This document shows positions 9,791 to 18,007 of a stretch of 64,000 nucleotides of DNA, one piece after another (within the stretch, counting starts at the first letter, position 1; every line of letters starts with the position of its first letter). The notes under the pieces are model-generated. The model worked only from the letters and a program-made list of their open reading frames with translations, did not search any database and had not been told where the DNA came from. This stretch comes from UBA7236 sp964463165 (GTDB lineage: Bacteria; Bacteroidota; Bacteroidia; Chitinophagales; BACL12), in the NCBI GenBank assembly GCA_964463165.1, contig CAYXBK010000009.1, positions 113,344-177,343 of the forward strand. The letters run 5' to 3'. Both the position numbers and the translations under genes were made by a program.

Positions 9791-11017
9791 ATGATACGAT
9801 TCATCATTTTTTTATGCATCATCTTGCCCGTTTCAGTTACTGCACAAACCGCATTTACAATTTATAATACGTCAAATTCAGAATTACCGGATGATCTCAT
9901 TAATACAATTTATAAAGATGCGACCGGTAATATTTGGGTAGGTACCCAAACAGGTCTTGTTAAAATAGATACGGATAATATCTGGACAATATTTAATAAT
10001 GCAAATTCGGGCCTGCCCGAAAATGATATACGTGCAATTTATGTGGATGATGAAAATAATTTATGGCTCGGTGTTTATTTGAATGGGTTAGTGAAATATG
10101 ACGGGATGAGCTGGACAAATTATACAACCGATAATTCGGGTATTCCGGATAATAATGTGGAAGCAATAAATAAAGATATAAATGATACGATCTGGATCGG
10201 ATCGAAAGGAGGATTAACAAAATGGGATGGTGCAGATTACTGGTATTCATATAATACGGGAAATTCAAATCTTAAATCCGATCGCATCACCGCAATTTGC
10301 ATCGATGAAAATGATGTTAAATTTCTCGGTACGTATAATGGCGGTTTATCAACTTACGATCACGGCATAATAAATTATTACAGAACGGAAAATTCTGATA
10401 TCGGTGATAATACGGTGCTTGCAATTGAAGAAGACAGTTATCACAATAAATGGCTCGCAACTTCTTTTGGCGGGTTGATCGTATTAACGGAAGATTTTAC
10501 ATTTTTAAATTTTAATCTTGCCACATCTGATATTCCGGATCTTTCTGTAGATGATCTTGCAATAGACAATAATCAGATCGGAATTCTCGGCATGGCTACT
10601 ACAGGACTTGTCAGTTTTGATAATACAAACTGGATAATTTATAATTCCGGAAATTCTGAAATACCGGAAGATAATATCAATACGGTTTTGGTGGATGGAG
10701 AAAACAGGATCTGGGCAGGAACGGAAGCATCCGGGCTTTTTATTCTGGACAGAGAACTTTTGAGCGTATCTGATTCTGAAATACAAGATGCATTTTCATT
10801 TTATCCGAATCCTTCTTCAGATTTTATTATGGTACAGGGAAATTTTCAGCAAGCTGCTGTTGCAATTTATGACCTTACAGGAAAATTATGGTTGCAGGAT
10901 GAATTGCGGCAGTCAAATTCTATCCTATCTATAAAAAATATCCCCGATGGAAATTATATCATCACCATCAGGGATAAAAATATTTTCGGAGCGAAGCAGT
11001 TAACAGTAATACATTAA
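9791..11017 (+). CDS. Secreted Reg_prop (two-component-regulator-type) propeller protein with T9SS type A sorting domain
   Basis: 408 residues. The signal peptide is MIRFIIFLCIILPVSVTAQ. About seven repeats of about 45 residues follow, each with a core like DxxGNIWVGTxxGLVKxDxDxWxxFNxxNSGLPxNxI, the Reg_prop/YVTN propeller found in sensor parts of hybrid two-component systems. There is no membrane segment, kinase or DNA-binding domain; a C-terminal sorting domain follows instead (FYPNPSSDFIMVQG to IITIRDKNIFGAKQLTV). It is therefore a free, secreted or surface propeller. It abuts the convergent lipoprotein gene at 11018 with no spacer. Confidence 0.87.
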   Translation: MIRFIIFLCIILPVSVTAQTAFTIYNTSNSELPDDLINTIYKDATGNIWVGTQTGLVKIDTDNIWTIFNNANSGLPENDIRAIYVDDENNLWLGVYLNGLVKYDGMSWTNYTTDNSGIPDNNVEAINKDINDTIWIGSKGGLTKWDGADYWYSYNTGNSNLKSDRITAICIDENDVKFLGTYNGGLSTYDHGIINYYRTENSDIGDNTVLAIEEDSYHNKWLATSFGGLIVLTEDFTFLNFNLATSDIPDLSVDDLAIDNNQIGILGMATTGLVSFDNTNWIIYNSGNSEIPEDNINTVLVDGENRIWAGTEASGLFILDRELLSVSDSEIQDAFSFYPNPSSDFIMVQGNFQQAAVAIYDLTGKLWLQDELRQSNSILSIKNIPDGNYIITIRDKNIFGAKQLTVIH

Positions 11018-11443
11018 TTACTGACGCACCATTGAAGCGCTGCAATCCACATCATCTGTAATCAATCCATTTTGAATTGTAAGCACCCTGTATTCTATTG
11101 TAAGTATATTTCCTTCAAGGCTTCCGCTTCCTGAAAACTCATAAAAGATCTCAGGATAGGTTGATACATAAAAATCCTGGATCGGAATTATGATTTTCAT
11201 ACCCGTAACGATCGCATGCACTTCAAATCCAGTTTCATACAATCCCGGAAATCCGAATCCGATTTCATCTGCATTATCAAATTTGAAAATTTCAAGATCA
11301 TATGCCGATTCGCCTACATCGCAAAGATCAGTTACATGATACCATCCAATATATTCATCCCGTACATCGTAATCGGGAATATTATCTTCACAAGAAGAAA
11401 TTAAAAACGGAGTGATGAAAAGGCCTAGTAAAATCTTCTTCAT
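11018..11443 (-). CDS. Small lipoprotein of unknown function
   Basis: 141 residues from ATG at 11443. A longer upstream frame exists but lacks a plausible signal; the chosen start gives MKKILLGLFITPFLISSC, a signal peptide with lipobox ISSC. The mature protein is beta-rich (EIFKFDNADEIGFGFPGLYETG, GSGSLEGNILTIEYRVL) and looks like a small beta-sandwich or lipocalin-like fold, as in many Bacteroidota lipoproteins. Only the N-terminal Cys and one Cys near each end stand out. It is divergent from hutU and convergent with the propeller gene. Function unknown. Confidence 0.75.
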   Translation of the reverse strand: MKKILLGLFITPFLISSCEDNIPDYDVRDEYIGWYHVTDLCDVGESAYDLEIFKFDNADEIGFGFPGLYETGFEVHAIVTGMKIIIPIQDFYVSTYPEIFYEFSGSGSLEGNILTIEYRVLTIQNGLITDDVDCSASMVRQ

Positions 11444-11536
11444 AATTGTTGTTTTGAACAGCAAAAGCCAAATAGTGTGCCAGCTGCAACCGCAAACTGG
11501 TTCTTGTATTAACTTTACGAATTGATTTTTACCGGT

Positions 11537-13558
11537 ATGCAAAATATATCAGAACCCACAACGCAATTCATGCAGCAAATACTGCAGGGTATCCCGGATC
11601 AGCTTCCTCCCGCTAAAGCCTATGATCCAGGGGTTAATCATCCGCCCAAACGAAAGGATATATTAAACCGAAACGAGAAAATGCTTGCAGTGAAAAATGC
11701 ATTGCGTTATTTTCCGGAAAAATTTCATGCGGAACTTGCAAAAGAATTCGCAGATGAACTGAAAACATACGGACGCATTTATATGTATCGCTTTCGTCCT
11801 GATTATATAATTAAAGCCCGGCATTATTCAGAATATCCGCATCATTCAAAACAAGCTGCCTGCATCATGCTGATGTTGCAGAATAATCTTGATTACGCTG
11901 TTGCACAGCACCCGCATGAATTAATTACCTACGGCGGAAATGGCGCAGTGTTTCAAAACTGGGCGCAATATTTAATTGCGATGCAATATCTCGCAACGAT
12001 GACGGATGAGCAAACACTTGTTTTATATTCGGGACATCCGATGGGATTATTTCCTTCACATAAAAAAGCACCACGGGTAGTTGTAACAAACGGCATGATG
12101 ATTCCGAATTATTCGAAACCCGACGATTGGGAAAAATTCAATGCGCTGGGTGTTACGCAATATGGCCAGATGACCGCCGGTTCATTTATGTATATCGGTC
12201 CGCAGGGAATTGTACATGGAACAAATATTACAGTATTAAATGCAGCAAGAAAAATTGATCTGAACACACACGACTGTACCGGAAAAATATTTGTTACAGC
12301 AGGATTAGGAGGGATGAGCGGTGCACAACCGAAAGCAACAGTAATTGCAAAAGGTATTTGCGTGGTTGCAGAAATAAATCCTGCAGCAACGCAAAAAAGA
12401 TTGAAGCAGGGTTGGGTAGATGAAGTGTTTGAAGATCTTGATAAATTAATTATAAGAATAGAAAATGCGAGAAAAAATATGGAGGCAGTTTCAATTGCCT
12501 ATCAGGGAAATATTGTTGATTTATGGGAAAAGCTTGCAGCTGAGAAAATTAAAATAGAAATCGGCAGTGATCAAACATCCTTGCATAATCCTTTTGCAGG
12601 GGGCTATTATCCGGCCGGTATCAGTTTCGAGGAAAGTAAAAAAATGATGGCCGAACAACCCGAACTTTTTAAGCAAAAAGTATATGAAAGTTTAAGGAGA
12701 CATGTTGCTGCAATTAACCAGCTCACTGCAAACGGCATGTATTTTTTTGATTATGGAAATGCGTTTTTACTGGAAGCTTCAAGGGCAGGAGCTGATATTC
12801 TGGATGATAAAGGAGATTTTATTTATAAAAGTTATGTGCAGGATATTTTGGGCCCGATGTGTTTTGATTATGGTTTCGGCCCTTTCAGATGGGTATGTTG
12901 CAGTAACGATGAAAATGATTTGAAGCGCACGGATGAAATTGCGGCGGAAGTGCTGAATGATATTTACGCAGATGCACCGGCAGAAATTAAATTGCAATTA
13001 TCCGATAATATCAACTGGATAAAATCTGCCATGGACAATAAAATGGTGGTCGGTTCGCAGGCAAGGATTTTATATGCAGATGCAGAAGGAAGAATAAAAA
13101 TTGCAAAAGCATTTAACGATGCGATTCAATCCGGACATATTTCAGCGCCGGTTGTTTTGGGAAGAGATCATCACGATGTTTCGGGAACAGATTCGCCCTA
13201 TCGCGAAACAAGCAATATATACGACGGAAGTAAATTCACTGCCGACATGGCAATACAAAATGTGATCGGCGATGCATTTCGCGGTGCAACCTGGGTGAGC
13301 ATTCACAACGGCGGCGGTGTAGGTTGGGGAGAAGTGATCAATGGTGGTTTCGGAATGGTGCTCGACGGATCGGAAGAAGCTGAAAATAATTTAAATCAAA
13401 TGTTATTCTGGGATGTAAACAACGGAATTGCACGAAGATCATGGGCAAGAAATAAAGAAGCGATGTTTGCAATTAAAAGAGAAATGGAAAGGACGAAAAA
13501 TTTAAAAGTTATATTACCAAGTATTGTTGATGACAACCTGTTAGGTTCTCTTTTTTAA
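11537..13558 (+). CDS. hutU: Urocanate hydratase
   Basis: 673 residues from ATG at 11537. It converts urocanate to 4-imidazolone-5-propionate, the second step of histidine degradation, using tightly bound NAD+. The family is unmistakable: ELITYGGNGAVFQNWAQY, TAGSFMYIGPQGIVHGT, the NAD-binding TAGLGGMSGAQP, and the active-site region LGPMCFDYGFGPFRWVCCS. A TTG start at 11522 is possible, but a -7-like TAACTTTA at 11510-11517 favours 11537. No hutH, hutI or ftcD lies in the window, so the pathway genes must be elsewhere. The last codons (DDNLLGSLF) lie inside the left arm of a long hairpin, see 13527-13577. Confidence 0.96.
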   Translation: MQNISEPTTQFMQQILQGIPDQLPPAKAYDPGVNHPPKRKDILNRNEKMLAVKNALRYFPEKFHAELAKEFADELKTYGRIYMYRFRPDYIIKARHYSEYPHHSKQAACIMLMLQNNLDYAVAQHPHELITYGGNGAVFQNWAQYLIAMQYLATMTDEQTLVLYSGHPMGLFPSHKKAPRVVVTNGMMIPNYSKPDDWEKFNALGVTQYGQMTAGSFMYIGPQGIVHGTNITVLNAARKIDLNTHDCTGKIFVTAGLGGMSGAQPKATVIAKGICVVAEINPAATQKRLKQGWVDEVFEDLDKLIIRIENARKNMEAVSIAYQGNIVDLWEKLAAEKIKIEIGSDQTSLHNPFAGGYYPAGISFEESKKMMAEQPELFKQKVYESLRRHVAAINQLTANGMYFFDYGNAFLLEASRAGADILDDKGDFIYKSYVQDILGPMCFDYGFGPFRWVCCSNDENDLKRTDEIAAEVLNDIYADAPAEIKLQLSDNINWIKSAMDNKMVVGSQARILYADAEGRIKIAKAFNDAIQSGHISAPVVLGRDHHDVSGTDSPYRETSNIYDGSKFTADMAIQNVIGDAFRGATWVSIHNGGGVGWGEVINGGFGMVLDGSEEAENNLNQMLFWDVNNGIARRSWARNKEAMFAIKREMERTKNLKVILPSIVDDNLLGSLF

Positions 13559-13577
13559 CCTAACAGGTTATCATCAA
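13527..13577. repeat. REP-like hairpin, left flank of the RAYT gene
   Basis: 21-nt arms at 13527-13547 and 13557-13577 pair at 20 of 21 positions around a 9-nt loop (CTCTTTTTT). The arm core is AACCTGTTAGGTT, itself nearly palindromic. The left arm overlaps the last codons of hutU, and the loop contains its TAA stop, so the hairpin may also act as the hutU terminator. Confidence 0.85.
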
Positions 13578-13604
13578 TATTATTTATTTTTAAAAAATTT
13601 TCAT

Positions 13605-14222
13605 ATGAACTACTTTAACCCCTTAGAGTATGATAGATTCTATCATATTTACAACCATGCAAACGGTTTTGATAACTTGTTTATTAACAAAAACAGTTAC
13701 TACAGTTTTTTAGCAAGACTGAGCTAATATGTGCTCCCGGTAATTGATATTTACTGCTACAATTTGTTGGTAAATCATTTTCATATACTAATAAAAATTA
13801 AATCTGAAAATGAGATTTTAGAAAACAGTGAAACCTGGGCAAAAGCAACAAAGCATACTTTTAAATTATTAAACCCCCGAAAACAGTTATCTGATTGTTT
13901 TAATAGCTATGCAAAATCTTTTAATAGGGTTTATGGCCGTAGCGGAAGTTTGTTTAAAGAACGCTTTAGAAGAATTGAGATTTCCAGCGAAGCCAAACTC
14001 GTCAAACTTATTGGATATATTCATACAAATGCACAACATCATCAAATGATCAAAGATTTCAGAGACTGGCCTTATAGTTCATATCACGAAGCGCTGGGAA
14101 ATGAACCAACAATTATCAAAAGAGATGAACTGCTGAACATATTTAATGGAAGACAAAAATTCATTGAATTTCATAACGCTTTTATATCGTCTACCATTGA
14201 CAGGAAATATTGGATCGAATAA
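13605..14222 (+). pseudogene. REP-associated tyrosine transposase (RAYT, Y1/IS200-like), interrupted by one in-frame stop
   Basis: Reading from ATG at 13605 gives 40 residues (with HIYNHANGFDNLF, the N-terminal strand motif of the family), then TAA at 13725-13727, then an uninterrupted 164 codons in the same frame to 14222. Counting the stop as one residue, the product would be 205 residues. The HUH motif is at 58-60 (NHFHILI) and the catalytic Tyr is probably Y138 (LIGYIHTN), followed by the family motif DWPYSSYHEALG. The stop sits where a Lys (AAA) would be expected, so one A-to-T change explains the break. A GTG at 13731 could restart translation, but the product would lack the first strand and helix. 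Long hairpins flank the gene on both sides, as is typical of RAYT genes. Confidence 0.85.
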
Positions 14223-14230
14223 ATTTTAAG

Positions 14231-14279
14231 TGTAGACAACCTGTTAGGTGTTTGCCGGGTACCTAACAGGTTGTCTACA
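14231..14279. repeat. REP-like hairpin, right flank of the RAYT gene
   Basis: Perfect 19-nt arms at 14231-14249 and 14261-14279 around an 11-nt loop. The arm shares GACAACCTGTTAGGT with the left-flank hairpin at 13527-13577, while the outer bases differ. It begins 9 bp after the RAYT stop and ends 17 bp before the next gene. Confidence 0.85.
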
Positions 14280-14296
14280 AGTTTTATCTTTACAGT

Positions 14297-14950
14297 ATGC
14301 GTACCCCGCCAAACCTGAAATATTTTATAGCATTTATATTCATCATCGGGCTTATATCGGTCGGCACAATTTATCTACCGCGTTATATTCCCAATCTGGG
14401 CGAAATTCTGGGTATTCTGTTAATAGCAGGAATGTTTGCGCTGATTCTTTTTGCATTTATAAAACCTTTTATCACGCTTTTGTATGCACGTGCCGATGGT
14501 GTGTTCGAAGTGTTTATGGATGCAAGCGAAAAGGGCATCCATGTTTTCTCCTATCATATCAACCCGGGCGGCGAATATGGAGATTCAACCAGAGATGTGC
14601 AGCATTATTTTATTTTACTGGAAACCGGGAAACTCTATTTTAAAAATTTATTCTCACACTCCATGGAACCCGCGGAAGGCAGAAGCGGATGGGGGGATTT
14701 TTATTCATTTGAAGAAAGTGTGATGGGCACAAAATATTTAGCAGCTGCACTTAAAAAATTATCTGCAAAGGCAAAAATGGATCTGAAACTTGGCAGGCAA
14801 ATAAAATCTTCAGGAGATAGTTTTTATGAAATCTTCCAGAATGAATTTCTGATCACCATAAAAAAATATTCGAATGCAACCGATGAAGGTTTGTGTGTGA
14901 TTTGCACAAACCGGCAAACTGAAAAACAAGTGTGGAAGCGAAAAATTTAA
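14297..14950 (+). CDS. Membrane protein of unknown function, two N-terminal TM segments
   Basis: 217 residues. Two hydrophobic segments (about 9-28 and 36-57) form a hairpin at the N-terminus, followed by a soluble domain facing the cytoplasm or periplasm with FVMDASEKGIHVF-like and HYFILLETGKLYFKNLF strands. There are no recognised catalytic residues. A -7-like TATCTTTA at 14285-14292 lies just before the ATG, but no -33 partner is properly placed. It converges with the thioesterase gene, with which it overlaps by 4 bp at the stop codons. Not known to be related to the adjacent transposase. Confidence 0.75.
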   Translation: MRTPPNLKYFIAFIFIIGLISVGTIYLPRYIPNLGEILGILLIAGMFALILFAFIKPFITLLYARADGVFEVFMDASEKGIHVFSYHINPGGEYGDSTRDVQHYFILLETGKLYFKNLFSHSMEPAEGRSGWGDFYSFEESVMGTKYLAAALKKLSAKAKMDLKLGRQIKSSGDSFYEIFQNEFLITIKKYSNATDEGLCVICTNRQTEKQVWKRKI

Positions 14951-15432
14951 TCCGGTTTTTTAAAAGAGCGCATCCGCCTTTCAAAAATATCCGCATCTTC
15001 AACAGCAACAATCAATTGTTTAAACCGGTTATTTAATTCTTCCGAATGTGCTTCGCTTTTCTGAGTGCTGAGATTAAAATAATAAAAGCGTGTCCACATG
15101 ACGGATTTTAATTTTGTTTTTGAGGCATCCCACATTTTAAATTCAACAAGAATATCTTTATCTCCCCAATAAATGATCATCGATTCAATTAAAACAGTTT
15201 CCATTGTAAAGGCGGGTTTCAGATAAGCAATTTCATGCTGCCCGACAACCCACCCGCAACCTGTTTCTTTCGAATGTGCAAATACACTGAAATTATAAAA
15301 TTGTGCAAGCTGATCTTCTCTTGCATTTAAAAAATAATCAATATACTTCGAATTATTTAAATGATTAAAAGGATCGCAATCTGAAAAGCGAACAAGCATT
15401 TTCGAAGAAGGAATTTTTTCAAGTAGTTCCAT
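14947..15432 (-). CDS. 4HBT-fold acyl-CoA thioesterase
   Basis: 161 residues from ATG at 15432; an upstream ATG at 15456 is possible but would lie deeper inside the neighbouring gene. The hotdog-fold (YbgC/FcbC-like) signature is present near the N-terminus: MLVRFSDCDPFNHLNNSKYI, with Asp in the catalytic position of SDCDPFNHLNN, then YFLNAREDQL and the later strands VVGQHEIAYLKPAF and SVMWTRFYYFNL. Such enzymes hydrolyse acyl-CoA or acyl-carrier thioesters in the cytoplasm. It is the last gene of an overlapping operon with the RHH protein (14-bp overlap), a membrane protein and the SPFH protein, which suggests a link to membrane lipids (inference). Confidence 0.82.
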   Translation of the reverse strand: MELLEKIPSSKMLVRFSDCDPFNHLNNSKYIDYFLNAREDQLAQFYNFSVFAHSKETGCGWVVGQHEIAYLKPAFTMETVLIESMIIYWGDKDILVEFKMWDASKTKLKSVMWTRFYYFNLSTQKSEAHSEELNNRFKQLIVAVEDADIFERRMRSFKKPD

Positions 15433-15610
15433 TTTGCTTTTTTTCAGGTGAATCATCTTTCGAACGACCCGCTTTTTTCAAAGCATCATTCAGTAAAAAT
15501 TCAACCTGGCCATTTACACTGCGAAATTCGTCTGACGCCCACTGCTCCAATGCTTTTAAAAGCTCAGGCGAAAGACGCAGCACAAATGGTTTTTTATTTT
15601 CCCTGGCCAT
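15419..15610 (-). CDS. Arc-type ribbon-helix-helix DNA-binding protein
   Basis: 63 residues. KPFVLRLSPELLKALEQWA forms the beta strand and first helix, and EFRSVNGQVEFLLNDALKK the second helix of an Arc/MetJ-type ribbon-helix-helix dimer; the C-terminal 17 residues are charged and probably disordered. It overlaps the upstream membrane-protein gene by 17 bp and the downstream thioesterase by 14 bp, so translation is coupled. There is no toxin-like partner of the usual type next to it; it could autoregulate this operon. Family assignment good, target unknown. Confidence 0.82.
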   Translation of the reverse strand: MARENKKPFVLRLSPELLKALEQWASDEFRSVNGQVEFLLNDALKKAGRSKDDSPEKKQNGTT

Positions 15611-16118
15611 TTACAATTTCTTTTTCTGAACAATATTTCCGCATGGAAGCAGAAATTCCGTATGCATTCCGTGTACTGAATCTGTATACATTCCCATTCT
15701 GACTTCTGATTTCCAGGTAATCGGTTCCACCAAACATAAAGTACGTTTGTTTTGTGAGACGTGATCTTTTATAACCAAACGTAATTTTATCACGCCAGTT
15801 ATTTCTTGTTTTTAATTCCCAGCCGGCGATATCATTATAACCAATCAACCTTGCATTGCGAATGAGCGGATAATAACGAAATGAAAAACCATTCCGGCTT
15901 ATTTCGGTTTCCAGTGTTAATCGGAACATCATGATGTATACAATAATCATAATGAAAACAAATATTGCCGCAAACCAAATAACCGAATAATAGCTCTCGC
16001 CTTCCTGCAGCATGCCTGCCATGCCAATGATCATTGACATGACAGTAACCAATGCAGCTAATAAATACACGATGAATGCTGTCCGGCTTTCGAGTCTTTG
16101 TTCTTCCTTAAAATCCAT
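15594..16118 (-). CDS. Membrane protein with two TM helices and a PH-like C-terminal domain
   Basis: 174 residues. Two TM helices (about 14-36 and 44-66) are followed by a soluble beta-rich region with FRYYPLIRNARLIGYNDI, GWELKTRNNWRDKITFGYK, FMFGGTDYLEIRSQNGNVY and FSTRNAYGISASMR, a pattern like bacterial PH-like domains of small membrane proteins. It follows the SPFH gene by 14 bp and overlaps the RHH gene by 17 bp. The context suggests a partner of the SPFH protein in a membrane microdomain (inference). The PH-like assignment is by pattern only. Confidence 0.75.
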   Translation of the reverse strand: MDFKEEQRLESRTAFIVYLLAALVTVMSMIIGMAGMLQEGESYYSVIWFAAIFVFIMIIVYIMMFRLTLETEISRNGFSFRYYPLIRNARLIGYNDIAGWELKTRNNWRDKITFGYKRSRLTKQTYFMFGGTDYLEIRSQNGNVYRFSTRNAYGISASMRKYCSEKEIVNGQGK

Positions 16119-16132
16119 CAGCTGAAATTTAA

Positions 16133-16987
16133 TTAATGATACAAGGTGCCGGTATTTACAACCGGATTTGCAGCTTTATCACTGCAGAGTACAACTAATA
16201 AATTACTAACCATTGCAGCTTTTTTCTCTTCATCAAGGCTCACAATTCCTTCATTTTTTAATTTCTCCAGTGCGAGATGAACCATACCTACCGCACCTTC
16301 AACAATTTTTGTTCTTGCAGCAACTACTGCAGTTGCCTGCTGGCGCTGTAACATTGCATGCGCAATTTCTTCCGAATAAGCGAGATGTGTAATTCTTGCA
16401 TCAAGAATTTTAACACCTGCTAATTGTAATCTCTGTTTTAATTCGGCTTCCAGTACTTCATTAATTTTATCTCCACCACCGCGAAGCGTAATTTCTTTAC
16501 TTTCATCATCACCAAAATGATCGTAAGAATAAACGCCTGCTAAATGGCGAACTGCTGTATCGCTCTGCAGTTTTACATACATTTCGTAATTCTCTACTTC
16601 ATATTTTGCTTTTGCAGCATCTTCCACCTGCCATACGATCACAGTACCGATAATGATGGGATTGCCGAGTTTATCGTTCACCTTTATTTTATCGCCTTCA
16701 AATGTCCGGGCTTTCAGGCTCACTTTGTTTTTACCATAAAAAGGATTCGCCCAGTAAAAACCATTGCTGGTTACAGTGCCGGCATATTTCCCGAAAAGCA
16801 CCAGCACTTTCGCATCGTTCGGGTTTACGATGAAAAATCCGATCATCATAAAGAATAAAATAATAAAGAGAAGAGAGTAGGCCGGATGCAGCTGAACCGT
16901 AGCGTAGAACGCACCGATAAACAGCAGTAAAAAGAGAAAAAGCATCAGATAGCCTGATGAGGGTTTAACAATTTTGTCAGTTATCAT
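16133..16987 (-). CDS. SPFH/Band 7 domain membrane protein
   Basis: 284 residues from ATG at 16987, chosen because a strong promoter lies upstream at 17019-17050. Two hydrophobic segments occupy about residues 10-46; NPNDAKVLVLFGKYAGTV opens the SPFH domain, with FEGDKIKVNDKLGNPIIIG and VWQVEDAAKAKYEVENYE in the middle. The end of the domain has ILDARITHLAYSEEIAHAML, then the helix RQQATAVVAARTKIVEGAV typical of flotillin/stomatin-like oligomers. Such proteins form ring- or cage-like scaffolds at membranes. It leads a four-gene operon with a membrane protein, an RHH protein and a thioesterase. Confidence 0.9.
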   Translation of the reverse strand: MITDKIVKPSSGYLMLFLFLLLFIGAFYATVQLHPAYSLLFIILFFMMIGFFIVNPNDAKVLVLFGKYAGTVTSNGFYWANPFYGKNKVSLKARTFEGDKIKVNDKLGNPIIIGTVIVWQVEDAAKAKYEVENYEMYVKLQSDTAVRHLAGVYSYDHFGDDESKEITLRGGGDKINEVLEAELKQRLQLAGVKILDARITHLAYSEEIAHAMLQRQQATAVVAARTKIVEGAVGMVHLALEKLKNEGIVSLDEEKKAAMVSNLLVVLCSDKAANPVVNTGTLYH

Positions 16988-17018
16988 AGTTTTTGAGTTT
17001 GATATTAAAATGATATCA

Positions 17019-17050
17019 CAAAGATATAAGTATGAATTTGAAATTTCCAA
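17019..17050 (-). promoter_or_regulatory. Promoter of the SPFH operon
   Basis: On the minus strand TTG at 17050-17048 and TATCTTTG at 17026-17019 are separated by 21 nt, matching the Bacteroidota sigma consensus. The chosen ATG is 31 bp downstream of the -7 box. Confidence 0.65.
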
Positions 17051-17209
17051 ATAAAATCAAAGATTTAATATCCCAGAGGAAGACAGGGGAGCAGAAAGCC
17101 TAAGCATACGCGGCTTTTCCTCCGGAAAAAAGGGGATCTAATATTTCCAGGACCTTTTTAATTTATTTTCTTGGCGCCTTCGCTGCTTTGTCAGCAGGAT
17201 ATCTGAAGC

Positions 17210-18007
17210 TTACATCTTCAATTCGAATTCATCTCGGTCGTTCAGGAATTTGAATTTGGAGCGTATGTCGGCTATAAATTGTTGCGAGATGGAAATTGTT
17301 TTTACGGCTTCGCTTTCTCCCATTTGTAAAATCACTTCTCCCATAGGATCCACAACACAACTCTGACCGGGATAATGAAAATCATTTCCGTCTTTTCCAA
17401 CTCTGTTTACCCCGATCACGTACGATTGATTTTCGATTGCCCTCGCAATTAATAAATGTTTCCATGCATAAATTCTTTTTTCAGGCCAGTTCGCAACATA
17501 AATCAACAGGTCGTATGGATGTTGTCCCATTTCGGTATAGGGTGGTGATTGCCTTGCCCATACCGGAAAACGGAGATCATAACAAATGAGCGGTAATATT
17601 TTCCATGTATTTAATTCGGGAAATATTTTTTTATTTCCGGGCCGGTAAAATCTTTCCTCTTCTGCGAGAGAAAATAAATGCCTTTTATCATAATGCATAA
17701 TTGAGCCATCCGGTTCGGCCCAAATTAATCTGTTGTAATAATTTCCATTGTCTTCAATAATTAAACTCCCTGCAATTACTGCATTTTTTTCCGCTGCTGT
17801 TTTTTTCATCCATGCAACAGAATTTCCCTGCATATTTTCCGCAAGCGGTTTTGCATTCATTGAAAATCCGGTTGAAAACATTTCGGGAAGAAGAATTAAA
17901 TCTGTTCCTGAAATATCCTGCAATAAATTTTCATAATGTTTCCGGTTCAGATCTGCATTTTCCCATGCCATGTCCGGCTGCACCAGTGTAATTTTTAGAT
18001 CCTGCAT
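17210..18007 (-). CDS. Nitrilase-superfamily amidohydrolase, probable omega-amidase
   Basis: 265 residues from ATG at 18007. The Glu-Lys-Cys catalytic triad is visible: E42 (LILLPEMFSTGF), K108 (MHYDKRHLFSLAEE) and C142 (PLICYDLRFPVWAR). The closest pattern is the YafV/Nit2 branch, which removes the omega-amide from alpha-ketoglutaramate and related keto-acid amides. It overlaps the end of the aminotransferase gene by 13 bp. A glutamine-using transaminase makes alpha-ketoglutaramate, and an omega-amidase drains it, so the pair forms the glutamine transaminase-omega-amidase pathway (established for these families; inference for this locus). Confidence 0.88.
   Translation of the reverse strand: MQDLKITLVQPDMAWENADLNRKHYENLLQDISGTDLILLPEMFSTGFSMNAKPLAENMQGNSVAWMKKTAAEKNAVIAGSLIIEDNGNYYNRLIWAEPDGSIMHYDKRHLFSLAEEERFYRPGNKKIFPELNTWKILPLICYDLRFPVWARQSPPYTEMGQHPYDLLIYVANWPEKRIYAWKHLLIARAIENQSYVIGVNRVGKDGNDFHYPGQSCVVDPMGEVILQMGESEAVKTISISQQFIADIRSKFKFLNDRDEFELKM

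Noticed and set aside
9791..11017. Hybrid two-component sensor
   Set aside because: Reg_prop repeats are present but there is no TM segment, histidine kinase or regulator domain; a T9SS sorting domain ends the protein.
13731..14222. GTG-started 163-residue transposase as an intact gene
   Set aside because: The 40 codons upstream in the same frame encode the missing N-terminal family motif, so this is a part of a broken gene and not a complete one.
14248..14643. Plus-strand frame of 131 codons (Cys- and Tyr-rich) over the start of the 217-residue membrane protein
   Set aside because: It begins inside the right REP-like hairpin and overlaps the better frame at 14297-14950, which has a membrane topology; composition looks like a frame-shifted reading.
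17051..17209. Possible small RNA between the SPFH and omega-amidase genes
   Set aside because: I see no promoter plus terminator pair nor a stable hairpin with T-run, only weak GC-rich patches.
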